This document shows, piece after piece, positions 57,038 to 64,000 of a DNA stretch of 64,000 nucleotides (its first letter is position 1; every line of letters starts with the position of its first letter). The notes under the pieces were generated by a model. That model worked only from the letters and a program-made list of their open reading frames with translations, was not told where the DNA came from and searched no databases. Source of the stretch: Sphingomonas_L flavalba_A (lineage in GTDB: Bacteria; Pseudomonadota; Alphaproteobacteria; Sphingomonadales; Sphingomonadaceae); contig NZ_CP180208.1 in NCBI RefSeq assembly GCF_047553045.1, positions 1,488,001 to 1,552,000 on the forward strand, read 5' to 3'. A program made the translations under genes and the position numbers.

Positions 57038-58744
57038 TTAACCGGGATCGTCCTGTTTCGAAACAATTTCGCCGCCGCGCGCCCGTTCCTCGGCGACCAG
57101 TTCCTTGCGGCTGAGTTTACCAACCATCGTCTTCGGCAGCGCGCTGCGGATCTCGACGGCGACGACCCGCTCATGCTTGCCAAGCTGGGGGTTGAGCCAG
57201 GTCTTCAGTTCCTCGCCAGTGGCGGTCGCCGAATCCGTCAGGGTGACGAACGCCTTGGGCATTTCGCCGTGATAGGCATCGGCAATGCCGATCACCAATG
57301 CCTCGCGCACCGCCGGGTGGCGATACAGCACCGCCTCGATCTGGCTCGGGAACACCTTGAACCCACCAACCGCGATCATGTCCTTCAACCGGTCGACGAT
57401 GCGGATATAGCCGTCGTCGTCGATCACGGCGACGTCGCCGGTCCGCAGCCAGCCGTCGACGAACACTGCGGCATCGTCATCCGGCCGGTTCCAGTAGCCC
57501 TTCATTACCTGTGGGCCACGGAACACCAGTTCGCCGGGCTGCCCGTCCGGCGCCGGCCGCGTCGGGTCGTCCTTGTCGACCAGCCGGATATGGGTGGCGG
57601 GGATCGGCTGGCCGATCGTCCCGGTCTTGTTCAGCCCCTCATAGGGGTTGGTCGAAACCACGCCGGCGCTTTCGGTCAGGCCGTAACCTTCGACCACGGT
57701 GGCGCCCGTCCGCGCCTCGAACCGCGCCTTCAGTTCGGCCGGCATCGGCGCGCCACCGGAAATGCAGGCACGCAGCGAAGAGAGGTCGGTGCCGCCGATC
57801 TTCGGGTTGTCAAGCAGCGCCTGGTACATCGTCGGCACACCGGGCAGCGCCGTCGCCTTTGTCCGCGCCACCGCCGCCAGCGTGCCGGCGGCATCGAAAC
57901 GCGGCAGCATCACGATCTCGCCACCCCGCAGTACGGTGCGGTTCAGCACGCAGGTATTGGCGAAAACGTGGAAGAAGGGCAGCACCCCGACGATCCGGTC
58001 GTCCGCATCGGGGTGCGGATCGATCGCCTGCACCTGCCGCGCATTGGCGGTCAGGTTCTGGTGGGTCAGCATCGCCCCTTTCGGCCAGCCGGTGGTGCCG
58101 CCTGTATACTGGATCAGCGCGATATCGTTCTCGGCGTCGATCTCCGCCGGCGCCCCCGCCCCGTCATTCGCTATCAATTCTGAAAAGGCGATGATCCGCG
58201 GGTCATCCGGCCGCGCCGCCGTCTCGCCGGACCGGAACAGGCGGTAGAACAGCGATTTCGCCGGCGGCAGCGCCCCGGCAATCGAACCGACGACAAGCCG
58301 TTCCAGCGGGCTGGCCTCCAGCACTTTCAGCGCGGTCGGCAGCAGCGCGGTCGCCGACAGGGTGAACATTACCCGCGTGCCGGAATCCATCACCTGCCCG
58401 GCCAGTTCCTCGGCCGTATAGAGCGGCGAGAAATTGACGACGATCGCGCCGATCGACAGCGCGCCGTAATAGGCGGCAACGTAATGCGGCACGTTGGGCA
58501 GGAACAGGCCGACCCGGTCGCCCCGGCCGACGCCGATCGCGCGCAGCCCCTTCGCCACCCGGCGGGCGCCATCGGCAACCTCGTCATAGCTGTATTTGCG
58601 GCCCATGAAGTCCAGCATCGGCGCCGCGCCGCGCCGGGTGGCACTGGCCGCGAACATCGCCGGCAACGACAATGGCGGAAAACCCTGGTCCCACTGGGTC
58701 GGGTGCTGATAGGCGCTACGCCACGCATGCTCTGGGTCGGTCAT
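57038..58744 (-). CDS. Long-chain fatty acid-CoA ligase (FadD-type)
   Basis: A 568-residue ANL-superfamily enzyme that makes acyl-CoA from a fatty acid, ATP and CoA. The ATP motif YTGGTTGWPKGA, GYGLTESAGV (A5), GWLRTGDVA (A7), RLKDMIAVGGFKVFP (A8) and the C-terminal lysine in PKTMVGKLSRKEL are complete. It belongs to the long-chain group by overall layout. It is the last gene of the trcR-MBL-fadD run, 59 nt after the MBL gene. Confidence 0.92.
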   Translation of the reverse strand: MTDPEHAWRSAYQHPTQWDQGFPPLSLPAMFAASATRRGAAPMLDFMGRKYSYDEVADGARRVAKGLRAIGVGRGDRVGLFLPNVPHYVAAYYGALSIGAIVVNFSPLYTAEELAGQVMDSGTRVMFTLSATALLPTALKVLEASPLERLVVGSIAGALPPAKSLFYRLFRSGETAARPDDPRIIAFSELIANDGAGAPAEIDAENDIALIQYTGGTTGWPKGAMLTHQNLTANARQVQAIDPHPDADDRIVGVLPFFHVFANTCVLNRTVLRGGEIVMLPRFDAAGTLAAVARTKATALPGVPTMYQALLDNPKIGGTDLSSLRACISGGAPMPAELKARFEARTGATVVEGYGLTESAGVVSTNPYEGLNKTGTIGQPIPATHIRLVDKDDPTRPAPDGQPGELVFRGPQVMKGYWNRPDDDAAVFVDGWLRTGDVAVIDDDGYIRIVDRLKDMIAVGGFKVFPSQIEAVLYRHPAVREALVIGIADAYHGEMPKAFVTLTDSATATGEELKTWLNPQLGKHERVVAVEIRSALPKTMVGKLSRKELVAEERARGGEIVSKQDDPG

Positions 58745-58803
58745 GGCCCAAGCCTAGGTGTGGCGGCGGGCCGGGGCAATCCTCCACCCGGCGTCGGCGG
58801 CGT

Positions 58804-59859
58804 TCAGCGTGAAAACCACCAGACGCCGTCGCGCACCGCCCGGCGGGCGCGGCCCGCCCGCTCCAGATAGCGCAGATGGGCCAGCGCCTCGCCGGATGCG
58901 AGGGCAAGGACGGCGGCGTCGATCCGGCGACCGAACAGCGTGTCGAAACAGTCGACAGCGCGCAGCGGCCGCTCCGCCAGCGCGGCTTCCAGCGCGTCAA
59001 GCCGCGCCCGGTGCTCCGCCGCGATCGCGTCAAGCCGGACATGGGCGCCGGTAAACGGATCGCCATGCGCCGGGAGCACCAGCATGTCGGGCGACAGATC
59101 ACGGCGGAACCGGGCCAGCGCCGCAAACCAGTCGGCGAGCGGATCGCCCTCCGGCTCGATCGTGCCGAGCGAGATATTGCTGCTGATCCGGGGCAGCAAC
59201 TGGTCGCCGGAAAGCATCACGCCATTCGCCATGTCGACCAGGCTGCAATGTTCCGGGGTATGGCCGCCCCCGGTCATCACCCGCCACAACCGGTCGCCGA
59301 TCGCAACCGCCTGCCCTTCGGCGATCGGGACGTGGCCGACAGGCAGCGGCCCGGCGAGCGCGGCGAAACTGCTCCAGCCGCCCGCCCGCTCCGCGGCCAG
59401 TTGCGCGTCGGACCAGCCGGCGGCGCGGTGGTCCATCCACACCGCATCCGGCGCGGAATCACGGTCGTCGGCAAGCGCCAGCCGCGCCATCAGATATTCG
59501 GTGCGGTTCATCCACAGCGGAACGTCGAACCGCGCGCACAACCAGCCGGCCAGGCCGACATGATCGGGGTGGAAATGGGTAACGATCACCCGCGTCACCC
59601 GCCGTCCGGCCAGCGGGCCAGAGAACAGCGCCTCCCACGCCGCGCGGCAGCCGTCGATCGCAAGGCCGGTATCGACGATGGCGATGCCGTCGCCGTCGTC
59701 CAGCAGCCAGATATTGATATGGCGCAGCGCCCCGGGCACCGGCAGCCGTGCCCAGCCGATCCCCGGCGCCACCGTGATCACCGCGCCCTGCCCCGGCCCG
59801 GTTCGTCCGTGGGTGTAAATCAGCCCGGCGTCCGGTTCGGGCCGGGCGGCATCGCTCAA
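58804..59859 (-). CDS. Metallo-beta-lactamase fold hydrolase
   Basis: A 351-residue protein. The HxHxDH motif is in VIVTHFHPDHVGLAG; further metal ligands are in GGGHTPEHCSLVD (His) and LSGDQLLP (Asp) and AHGDPF (His), so a binuclear site is complete. The C-terminal winged segment (about residues 270-351) resembles the MBL-associated domain of LACTB2-like enzymes. Substrate unknown; thioester hydrolysis is plausible beside fadD. ATGA overlap with trcR. Confidence 0.86.
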   Translation of the reverse strand: MSDAARPEPDAGLIYTHGRTGPGQGAVITVAPGIGWARLPVPGALRHINIWLLDDGDGIAIVDTGLAIDGCRAAWEALFSGPLAGRRVTRVIVTHFHPDHVGLAGWLCARFDVPLWMNRTEYLMARLALADDRDSAPDAVWMDHRAAGWSDAQLAAERAGGWSSFAALAGPLPVGHVPIAEGQAVAIGDRLWRVMTGGGHTPEHCSLVDMANGVMLSGDQLLPRISSNISLGTIEPEGDPLADWFAALARFRRDLSPDMLVLPAHGDPFTGAHVRLDAIAAEHRARLDALEAALAERPLRAVDCFDTLFGRRIDAAVLALASGEALAHLRYLERAGRARRAVRDGVWWFSR

Positions 59860-60557
59860 TGCTTGAACGGGTCGACGACGCCGGGCGGCAGGCGGCTCTC
59901 GCTCGGCGCGGCGGCTTCACCGGCCTCGGCGGCATGAGCGGCGGCCAGATCGCGCTCGGCGGTTTCCCGCTCGGCGCGGAGCTGTTCGATCAACGCCTCG
60001 CGGTCTCCGTCCAGCCGCTCGTCGGTCGGCGCTTCCAGCCCGGCCGCCTTCGCCGCCTTGGCAACCACCGCGTCCAGCTCGCGCTGGGTGGTCAGGCCAA
60101 GGGTCACCGGGTCCTTCGGGGTAATATTGCCGATGTTCCAGTGGGTGCGATCGCGGATCGCGCCAATCGTCGCGCGGGTGGTGCCGATCAGCTTGCCGAT
60201 CTGCGCGTCCGACACTTCCGGGTGGTTGCGGATGATCCAGGCGATGCCGTCGGGCTTGTCCTGCCGCTTCGAAACCGGGGTGTAGCGCGGGCCACGGGTC
60301 CGACGCATCTGCTCCGGCCCCTTGATGATCTTCAGACGGTAATTCGGATCGGCCTGCCCCTTCTCGATCTCCTCAAGGGTCAGCTCATGGGCGCGCACCG
60401 GGTCGCGGCCGGTCAGCTTGGTCGCGGCGGTATCGTCGGCGATCGCCTGGATCTCCAGGATATGAAGGCCGCAAAAGTCGGCGATCTGCTCGAAGCTGAG
60501 CGCTGTATTGTCGACCAGCCACGAGGCGGTCGCATGGGGCATGAGCGGCTGGGCCAC
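59856..60557 (-). CDS. trcR: TrcR (DUF1013) cell-cycle-associated regulator
   Basis: A 233-residue protein of the alphaproteobacterial DUF1013 family: MAQPLMPHATASWLVDNTAL, FEQIADFCGLHILEIQAIAD, then GIAWIIRNHPEVSDAQIGKL and IGAIRDRTHWN, with helix-turn-helix character. A Glu/Ala-rich coiled tail ends VVDPFKH. TrcR is linked to GcrA/CtrA-type cell-cycle control. The start is GTG at 60557 with GGAG 9 nt upstream. A terminator-like hairpin lies in its leader. Confidence 0.86.
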   Translation of the reverse strand: MAQPLMPHATASWLVDNTALSFEQIADFCGLHILEIQAIADDTAATKLTGRDPVRAHELTLEEIEKGQADPNYRLKIIKGPEQMRRTRGPRYTPVSKRQDKPDGIAWIIRNHPEVSDAQIGKLIGTTRATIGAIRDRTHWNIGNITPKDPVTLGLTTQRELDAVVAKAAKAAGLEAPTDERLDGDREALIEQLRAERETAERDLAAAHAAEAGEAAAPSESRLPPGVVDPFKH

Positions 60558-60572
60558 GGCAAATGTCTCCGG

Positions 60573-60646
60573 ACAAAAGAAGGGCCGCCCCTTGCGGAGC
60601 GGCCGGACAGATGAACCGATCTAATGCCGAACCGGGTTCAGAGCAA
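60573..60646 (-). promoter_or_regulatory. trcR promoter and attenuator-like leader hairpin
   Basis: Minus strand: -35 TTGCTC (60641-60646), 17-nt spacer, -10 TAGATC (60618-60623), start near 60611. The short leader then forms a hairpin, GGCCGC (60599-60604) with GCGGCC (60583-60588), followed by CTTCTTTTGT and, 3 nt later, the GGAG ribosome site. Stem plus T-tract in a 54-nt leader looks like an attenuator. Confidence 0.45.
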
Positions 60647-60730
60647 GATTCAATGGCGCAAAACGCGACCGGGGAACCTTGGCAACACCGCGCGATCTAA
60701 GCCGGACAGCCGAAAGCGGGGCCAGCAAAG

Positions 60731-60970
60731 ATGACCACCAAAGCAATCGCCTATGCCGCCATGGTACTGACCATCGTCGGCGGCATGGCTCTCACCGTTC
60801 CGGCCGGTGCCGCAAGCCTTGTCGACGCCGGCTACAACAGCCGTGACGCGACCGGCCCGCGCACTGACCGTTTCGCCAAGGCGGTCGTCGTCGACGCGGC
60901 GATGGCGGGCGGCGTCGACTACATCGCCCTGCGCGAGAATGCAGCGCATTGCAGCCCCTATTGCAGCTAG
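60731..60970 (+). CDS. Small exported hypothetical protein
   Basis: A 79-residue protein: signal peptide (AMVLTIVGGMALTVPAGAA) and a mature part of about 50 residues ending HCSPYCS, with two Cys that could pair in the periplasm. No family recognised. It diverges from trcR and ends 7 nt before the convergent glycosyltransferase stop. No strong ribosome site is visible, so it is less certain than its neighbours. Confidence 0.5.
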   Translation: MTTKAIAYAAMVLTIVGGMALTVPAGAASLVDAGYNSRDATGPRTDRFAKAVVVDAAMAGGVDYIALRENAAHCSPYCS

Positions 60971-60976
60971 GCGCGC

Positions 60977-62002
60977 TCAGGCGGCGATCCGCCCCGCCCC
61001 GGGCAGCGGAACCAGTGCCTCGACAAACTGCGCCGCGCTCTCCGCCCAGCTGAAGCTCCTGCCATGCGCGGCGCAATCGGCACGGCGCAGCATCAGCGCG
61101 CGCCGGATCGCCGCCGCCAGATCGGCGTCCATCACCCCTGTCGCACCGGTCAGCACGTCCAGCGGCCCCGGCACCGGATAGGCGGCGACCGGGCTGCCGC
61201 AGGCCAGCGCCTCGATCATCACCAACCCGAACGTGTCGGTCCGGCTTGGAAACACGAACACATCCGCCCCGGCATAGGCGCCGGCCAGCGCCCGGCCGCT
61301 CAGCGCGCCGGGAAAATGCGCGTCGGGGTGGCGCGCCCGCAGCGCGGCGCGGGCCGGCCCTTCGCCAACGACAACCTTACTGCCCGGCACGGCGCTCTTC
61401 AGGAACGCCTCGACATTCTTCTCGACCGCGACCCGCCCGACATACAGCTGGATCGGGCGGGGCAGCCCGGCGAACAGTGGCGGTGGCGGCGCGTTCGGGG
61501 TGAAGCAGGTCAGGTCCACCCCCCTGCCCCAATGGCGCAGCCTGACGATGCCGTGGGCGGACAGCAACCGGCGGATCGACGGGGTGGACGCCAGCACGCC
61601 GCTCGCCGGGGCGTGGAACCAGCGGATATAGCGCCACACCCAATCCGCCGGCACGCCGGTGCGCCGCGCCACATAGTCGGGAAACTGGGTGTGGTAGGCG
61701 GTGGTGAAATCCAGCCCGTACCGCAGACACCAGCGCCGCGCCGCCAGACACAACGGCCCCTCGGTCGCCAGATGGATCGCGTCCGGCGCAAAACCGGCCA
61801 GCATCGCGCCGACGGTATCGGTGCGGGTCATCGCCAGCCGGATTTCGGGGTAGGTCGGGCATGGCAGCGACGGGAACAGGTCCGGCGAAATGATCTGCAC
61901 GGCGTGGCCCGCCCGATCCAGCTCGGCGCGGACCGCCTGCAAGGTGCGGACGACGCCATTGACCTGCGGCGCCCAGGCGTCGGTGACGATCGCGATCCGC
62001 AT
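60977..62002 (-). CDS. Glycosyltransferase family 4 protein
   Basis: A 341-residue GT-B enzyme. VTDAWAPQVNGVVRTLQAV starts the acceptor domain; LYVGRVAVEKNVEAFL and VVVGEGPARAAL start the donor domain, and FVFPSRTDTFGLVMIEALACG holds the catalytic E-x7-E. It resembles mannosyl-/glucosyl-transferases acting on lipid acceptors (PimB/MgdA-like). It lies 3 nt after the LpxH-like gene, so both may work on membrane lipids. Confidence 0.88.
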   Translation of the reverse strand: MRIAIVTDAWAPQVNGVVRTLQAVRAELDRAGHAVQIISPDLFPSLPCPTYPEIRLAMTRTDTVGAMLAGFAPDAIHLATEGPLCLAARRWCLRYGLDFTTAYHTQFPDYVARRTGVPADWVWRYIRWFHAPASGVLASTPSIRRLLSAHGIVRLRHWGRGVDLTCFTPNAPPPPLFAGLPRPIQLYVGRVAVEKNVEAFLKSAVPGSKVVVGEGPARAALRARHPDAHFPGALSGRALAGAYAGADVFVFPSRTDTFGLVMIEALACGSPVAAYPVPGPLDVLTGATGVMDADLAAAIRRALMLRRADCAAHGRSFSWAESAAQFVEALVPLPGAGRIAA

Positions 62003-62005
62003 CGA

Positions 62006-62812
62006 TCAGGCCGCCAGCCGCACGGGACGCGCCGCCGCCCGCTCCCGCGAGGCGATCGCCTCGGCCCAGTGCAGCACCTCCATCCGCCCGTCCAAATGCT
62101 CAACCAGCGCGGTGCAGCCTTCGACCCAGTCGCCGTCGTTGTAATAGGCGATACCGCCGATCTCGCGGATTTCGGCGGTATGGATGTGGCCGCACACCAC
62201 GCCGTCGACCCCGCGCTCACCGGCGGCGTGGGCGACGACCTCCTCGAACCGACTGATGAACGCGACCGCGTTCTTGACCTTGTGCTTGGCGTGTTTCGAC
62301 AGCGACCAGTATGGCAGCTTGAACGCCTGGCGCACGCGGTTGACGACGATGTTCAGCCGCATCAGCGCCTCGTAGGCGGCATCGCCGACATAGGCGAGCC
62401 AGCGGTGGGTCAGCATCACCGTGTCGAACTCGTCACCGTGGAGGACCAGCAGCTTGCGCCCGTCCGCCGTCTCGTGGATCGCCCGGCGGCGAATCTCGAT
62501 GCCGCCGAAGCTGAGGCCGGTGAACTGGCGGAACATCTCATCATGATTGCCGGGGATGTAGACGACGCGGGTGCCGCGCCGGACCCGCTTCATGATCCGG
62601 CGGACGACATCGTTGTGCGCCGCCGGCCAGTAGAAGCGCTTGCGCATCCGCCAGCCGTCGATGATGTCGCCGACCAGATACAGCGTGTCGCTGTCGGTAT
62701 GGTCGAGGAAATCGATCAGCATCGCGGCATTGCAGCCGCGCGTGCCCAGGTGGATGTCGGAAATCCAGATGGTGCGGTAGCGCCGCCGGTTTCCGGCCGT
62801 GACAGCGTCCAT
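62006..62812 (-). CDS. LpxH-like UDP-2,3-diacylglucosamine diphosphatase family phosphoesterase
   Basis: A 268-residue calcineurin-like phosphoesterase: WISDIHLGTRG, GDIIDGWRM, PGNHDEM, LHGDEFDTVM and CGHIHTAEI give a full binuclear site. Sphingomonads make lipid A with LpxI or LpxH-type enzymes; this family is annotated LpxH-like, but its pairing with a GT4 is common and might indicate another glycolipid. ATG at 62812 used; ATG at 62863 has no ribosome site. Confidence 0.85.
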   Translation of the reverse strand: MDAVTAGNRRRYRTIWISDIHLGTRGCNAAMLIDFLDHTDSDTLYLVGDIIDGWRMRKRFYWPAAHNDVVRRIMKRVRRGTRVVYIPGNHDEMFRQFTGLSFGGIEIRRRAIHETADGRKLLVLHGDEFDTVMLTHRWLAYVGDAAYEALMRLNIVVNRVRQAFKLPYWSLSKHAKHKVKNAVAFISRFEEVVAHAAGERGVDGVVCGHIHTAEIREIGGIAYYNDGDWVEGCTALVEHLDGRMEVLHWAEAIASRERAAARPVRLAA

Positions 62813-62943
62813 GCGTCCCCCGTCGGACGTTTCGTTCGCCTGCGGCCTATCGCGCCAAACCATTACATTGATGCGCGATTCCGGTGACGGACTTGTGACA
62901 GCCCCCGCTCCGCTTATGCTGTCGGCGCGAAAGGGGAGTCGCG

Positions 62944-64000
62944 ATGAAGGCTTTGCTGCTGCCGGTTGTGCTTGCCACCCTGCTTGGCGCCACCGCCGCG
63001 CCGCCGCCGGCCTACGACATCGCGATCCGGGGCGGTACGCTCTACGACGGCAGCGGGGCCACGGGCGTCACCGGCGACATCGCGATCAAGGGCGACCGCA
63101 TCGTCGCGGTCGGCAAAGTCCCCGGCCGCGCGTCGCGGGAAATCGACGCGCGCGGGCTGGCGGTGGCGCCGGGCTTCATCAACATGCTGAGCTGGGCCAA
63201 CGACTCGCTGATCGCCGACCCGCTCGGCCAGAGCGACATCCGTCAGGGCGTGACGCTGGAGGTAATGGGCGAAGGCGATTCGATGGGGCCGCTGAACGCG
63301 CGGATGAAGGCGGACGCGCAGGCACGGCAGGGCGACATCCGCTACCCCATCGGCTGGACCAGCCTCGGCGACTATTTCGCCTACATGGAAAAGCGCGGCA
63401 TGGCACCGAACATCGCCAGCTTCGTCGGCGCCGCCACCGTCCGCATCCACGAACTGGGCGAGGATGATGTCGACCCGGACCCCACCCAGCTCGCCCGGAT
63501 GCGCGCGCTGGTCCGCGCGGCGATGGACGATGGCGCGCTCGGCGTCGGCAGCTCGCTGATCTACGCGCCCGGCACCTACGCCGAAACCGACGAGCTGGTC
63601 GCGCTGGTCGGCGCGGCGGCGCAATGCGGCGGCATGTACATCAGCCACATGCGCTCCGAAGGCGAACGGCTGCTCGAATCGATCGACGAGCTGGTCGATA
63701 TCGCCCGCCGCACCGGCGCCCCGGCGGAAATCTACCACCTGAAAATGGCCGGCCGCGACAACTGGCACAAATACGACGCCGCGATCGCGCGGATCGAGGC
63801 GGCGCGTGCCAGCGGCCTGCGCATCACCGCCGACATGTATACCTACACCGCCGGCGCCACCGGCCTCGACGCGGCGATGCCCACCTGGGTGCAGGCCGGC
63901 GGCGTCGAACAATGGGTCGCCCGGCTGAAGAACCCGGACATCCGCGCCCGCGTCGTCGCCGAGATGAAGGCGCCGGGCAACGGGTGGGAAAACCTGGCCT
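62944..64000 (+). CDS. D-aminoacylase-like amidohydrolase (3' end outside window)
   Basis: About 352 residues are present: signal peptide (ALLLPVVLATLLGATAAP), then an amidohydrolase of the D-aminoacylase family (YDIAIRGGTLYDGSGATG, DIAIKGDRIVAVG, APGFINMLSWANDSLI, QGVTLEVMGEGDSMGPL, YISHMRSEGERLLESI, AEIYHLKMAGRDNW). The usual HxH after APGFI is MLS (residues 81-83), so two metal ligands are missing; the later His are present. ATG at 62944 has GGGGAG 6 nt upstream. It diverges from the LpxH-like gene. Confidence 0.85.
   Translation, partial: MKALLLPVVLATLLGATAAPPPAYDIAIRGGTLYDGSGATGVTGDIAIKGDRIVAVGKVPGRASREIDARGLAVAPGFINMLSWANDSLIADPLGQSDIRQGVTLEVMGEGDSMGPLNARMKADAQARQGDIRYPIGWTSLGDYFAYMEKRGMAPNIASFVGAATVRIHELGEDDVDPDPTQLARMRALVRAAMDDGALGVGSSLIYAPGTYAETDELVALVGAAAQCGGMYISHMRSEGERLLESIDELVDIARRTGAPAEIYHLKMAGRDNWHKYDAAIARIEAARASGLRITADMYTYTAGATGLDAAMPTWVQAGGVEQWVARLKNPDIRARVVAEMKAPGNGWENLA

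Overview
This window looks like ordinary chromosome from an alphaproteobacterium of the order Sphingomonadales. The evidence is the high GC content, the trpF-trpB-trpA-accD-folC run, the chvI-chvG-hprK-rapZ-EIIA-HPr cluster divergent from pckA, cpdR beside an N-formylglutamate amidohydrolase, a trcR (DUF1013) gene, a PEPxxWA-CTERM protein, a SapC-like protein, DUF6628, and an EcfG-type stress promoter. I cannot assign genus or species from sequence alone. There is no rRNA, CRISPR array, integrase, transposase or prophage.

Layout. 1-7.3 kb: the end of a patatin-like gene, then lapA-pyrF and trpF-trpB-trpA-accD-folC, broken by a 35-bp inverted repeat and REP-like debris. 7.4-18 kb: housekeeping genes (DUF6628, ampG, a Rieske oxygenase, a receiver protein, rluB-rsmD, uvrD, an MFS exporter with cysK, a SleB-type hydrolase). 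Three convergent pairs here overlap at their 3' ends. 18-26 kb: an acyl-CoA dehydrogenase with its MerR regulator, hisI/purF, an SDR, an FAA hydrolase, pgl and pckA. 26.2-31.3 kb: the ChvI/ChvG envelope two-component system joined to the regulatory PTS (HprK, RapZ, EIIA, HPr). 31.4-33.4 kb: a GntR regulator, a phosphatase and an NlpE/META lipoprotein.

33.7-43.3 kb is the one accessory-looking locus and the best candidate for an undescribed system. It holds two paralogous COG1228 amidohydrolases, two exported DUF885 metallohydrolases, a TonB-dependent receptor and an exported NTF2-like protein. Two near-identical 15-bp palindromes mark its promoter regions. I read it as a TonB-coupled import and periplasmic degradation locus for an amide or peptide-like substrate; the substrate is unknown.

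43.6-49.4 kb: a PRC-barrel gene behind a textbook EcfG promoter, two small sphingomonad proteins, tRNA-Val(GAC), cpdR, an N-formylglutamate amidohydrolase, a strong candidate sRNA with C-rich anti-Shine-Dalgarno segments (about 46358-46466, minus strand), sapC and an FAD-linked oxidase. 49.4-56.9 kb: a DEAD-box helicase, then the minus-strand run xseB-ispA-coaD-ppi-queA-EF-hand-tgt, in which Tgt lacks its zinc-binding cysteines, then a PEP-CTERM protein. 57-64 kb: trcR-MBL-fadD, a small secreted protein, an LpxH-like phosphatase with a GT4 glycosyltransferase, and a partial D-aminoacylase-like amidohydrolase lacking the usual HxH motif.
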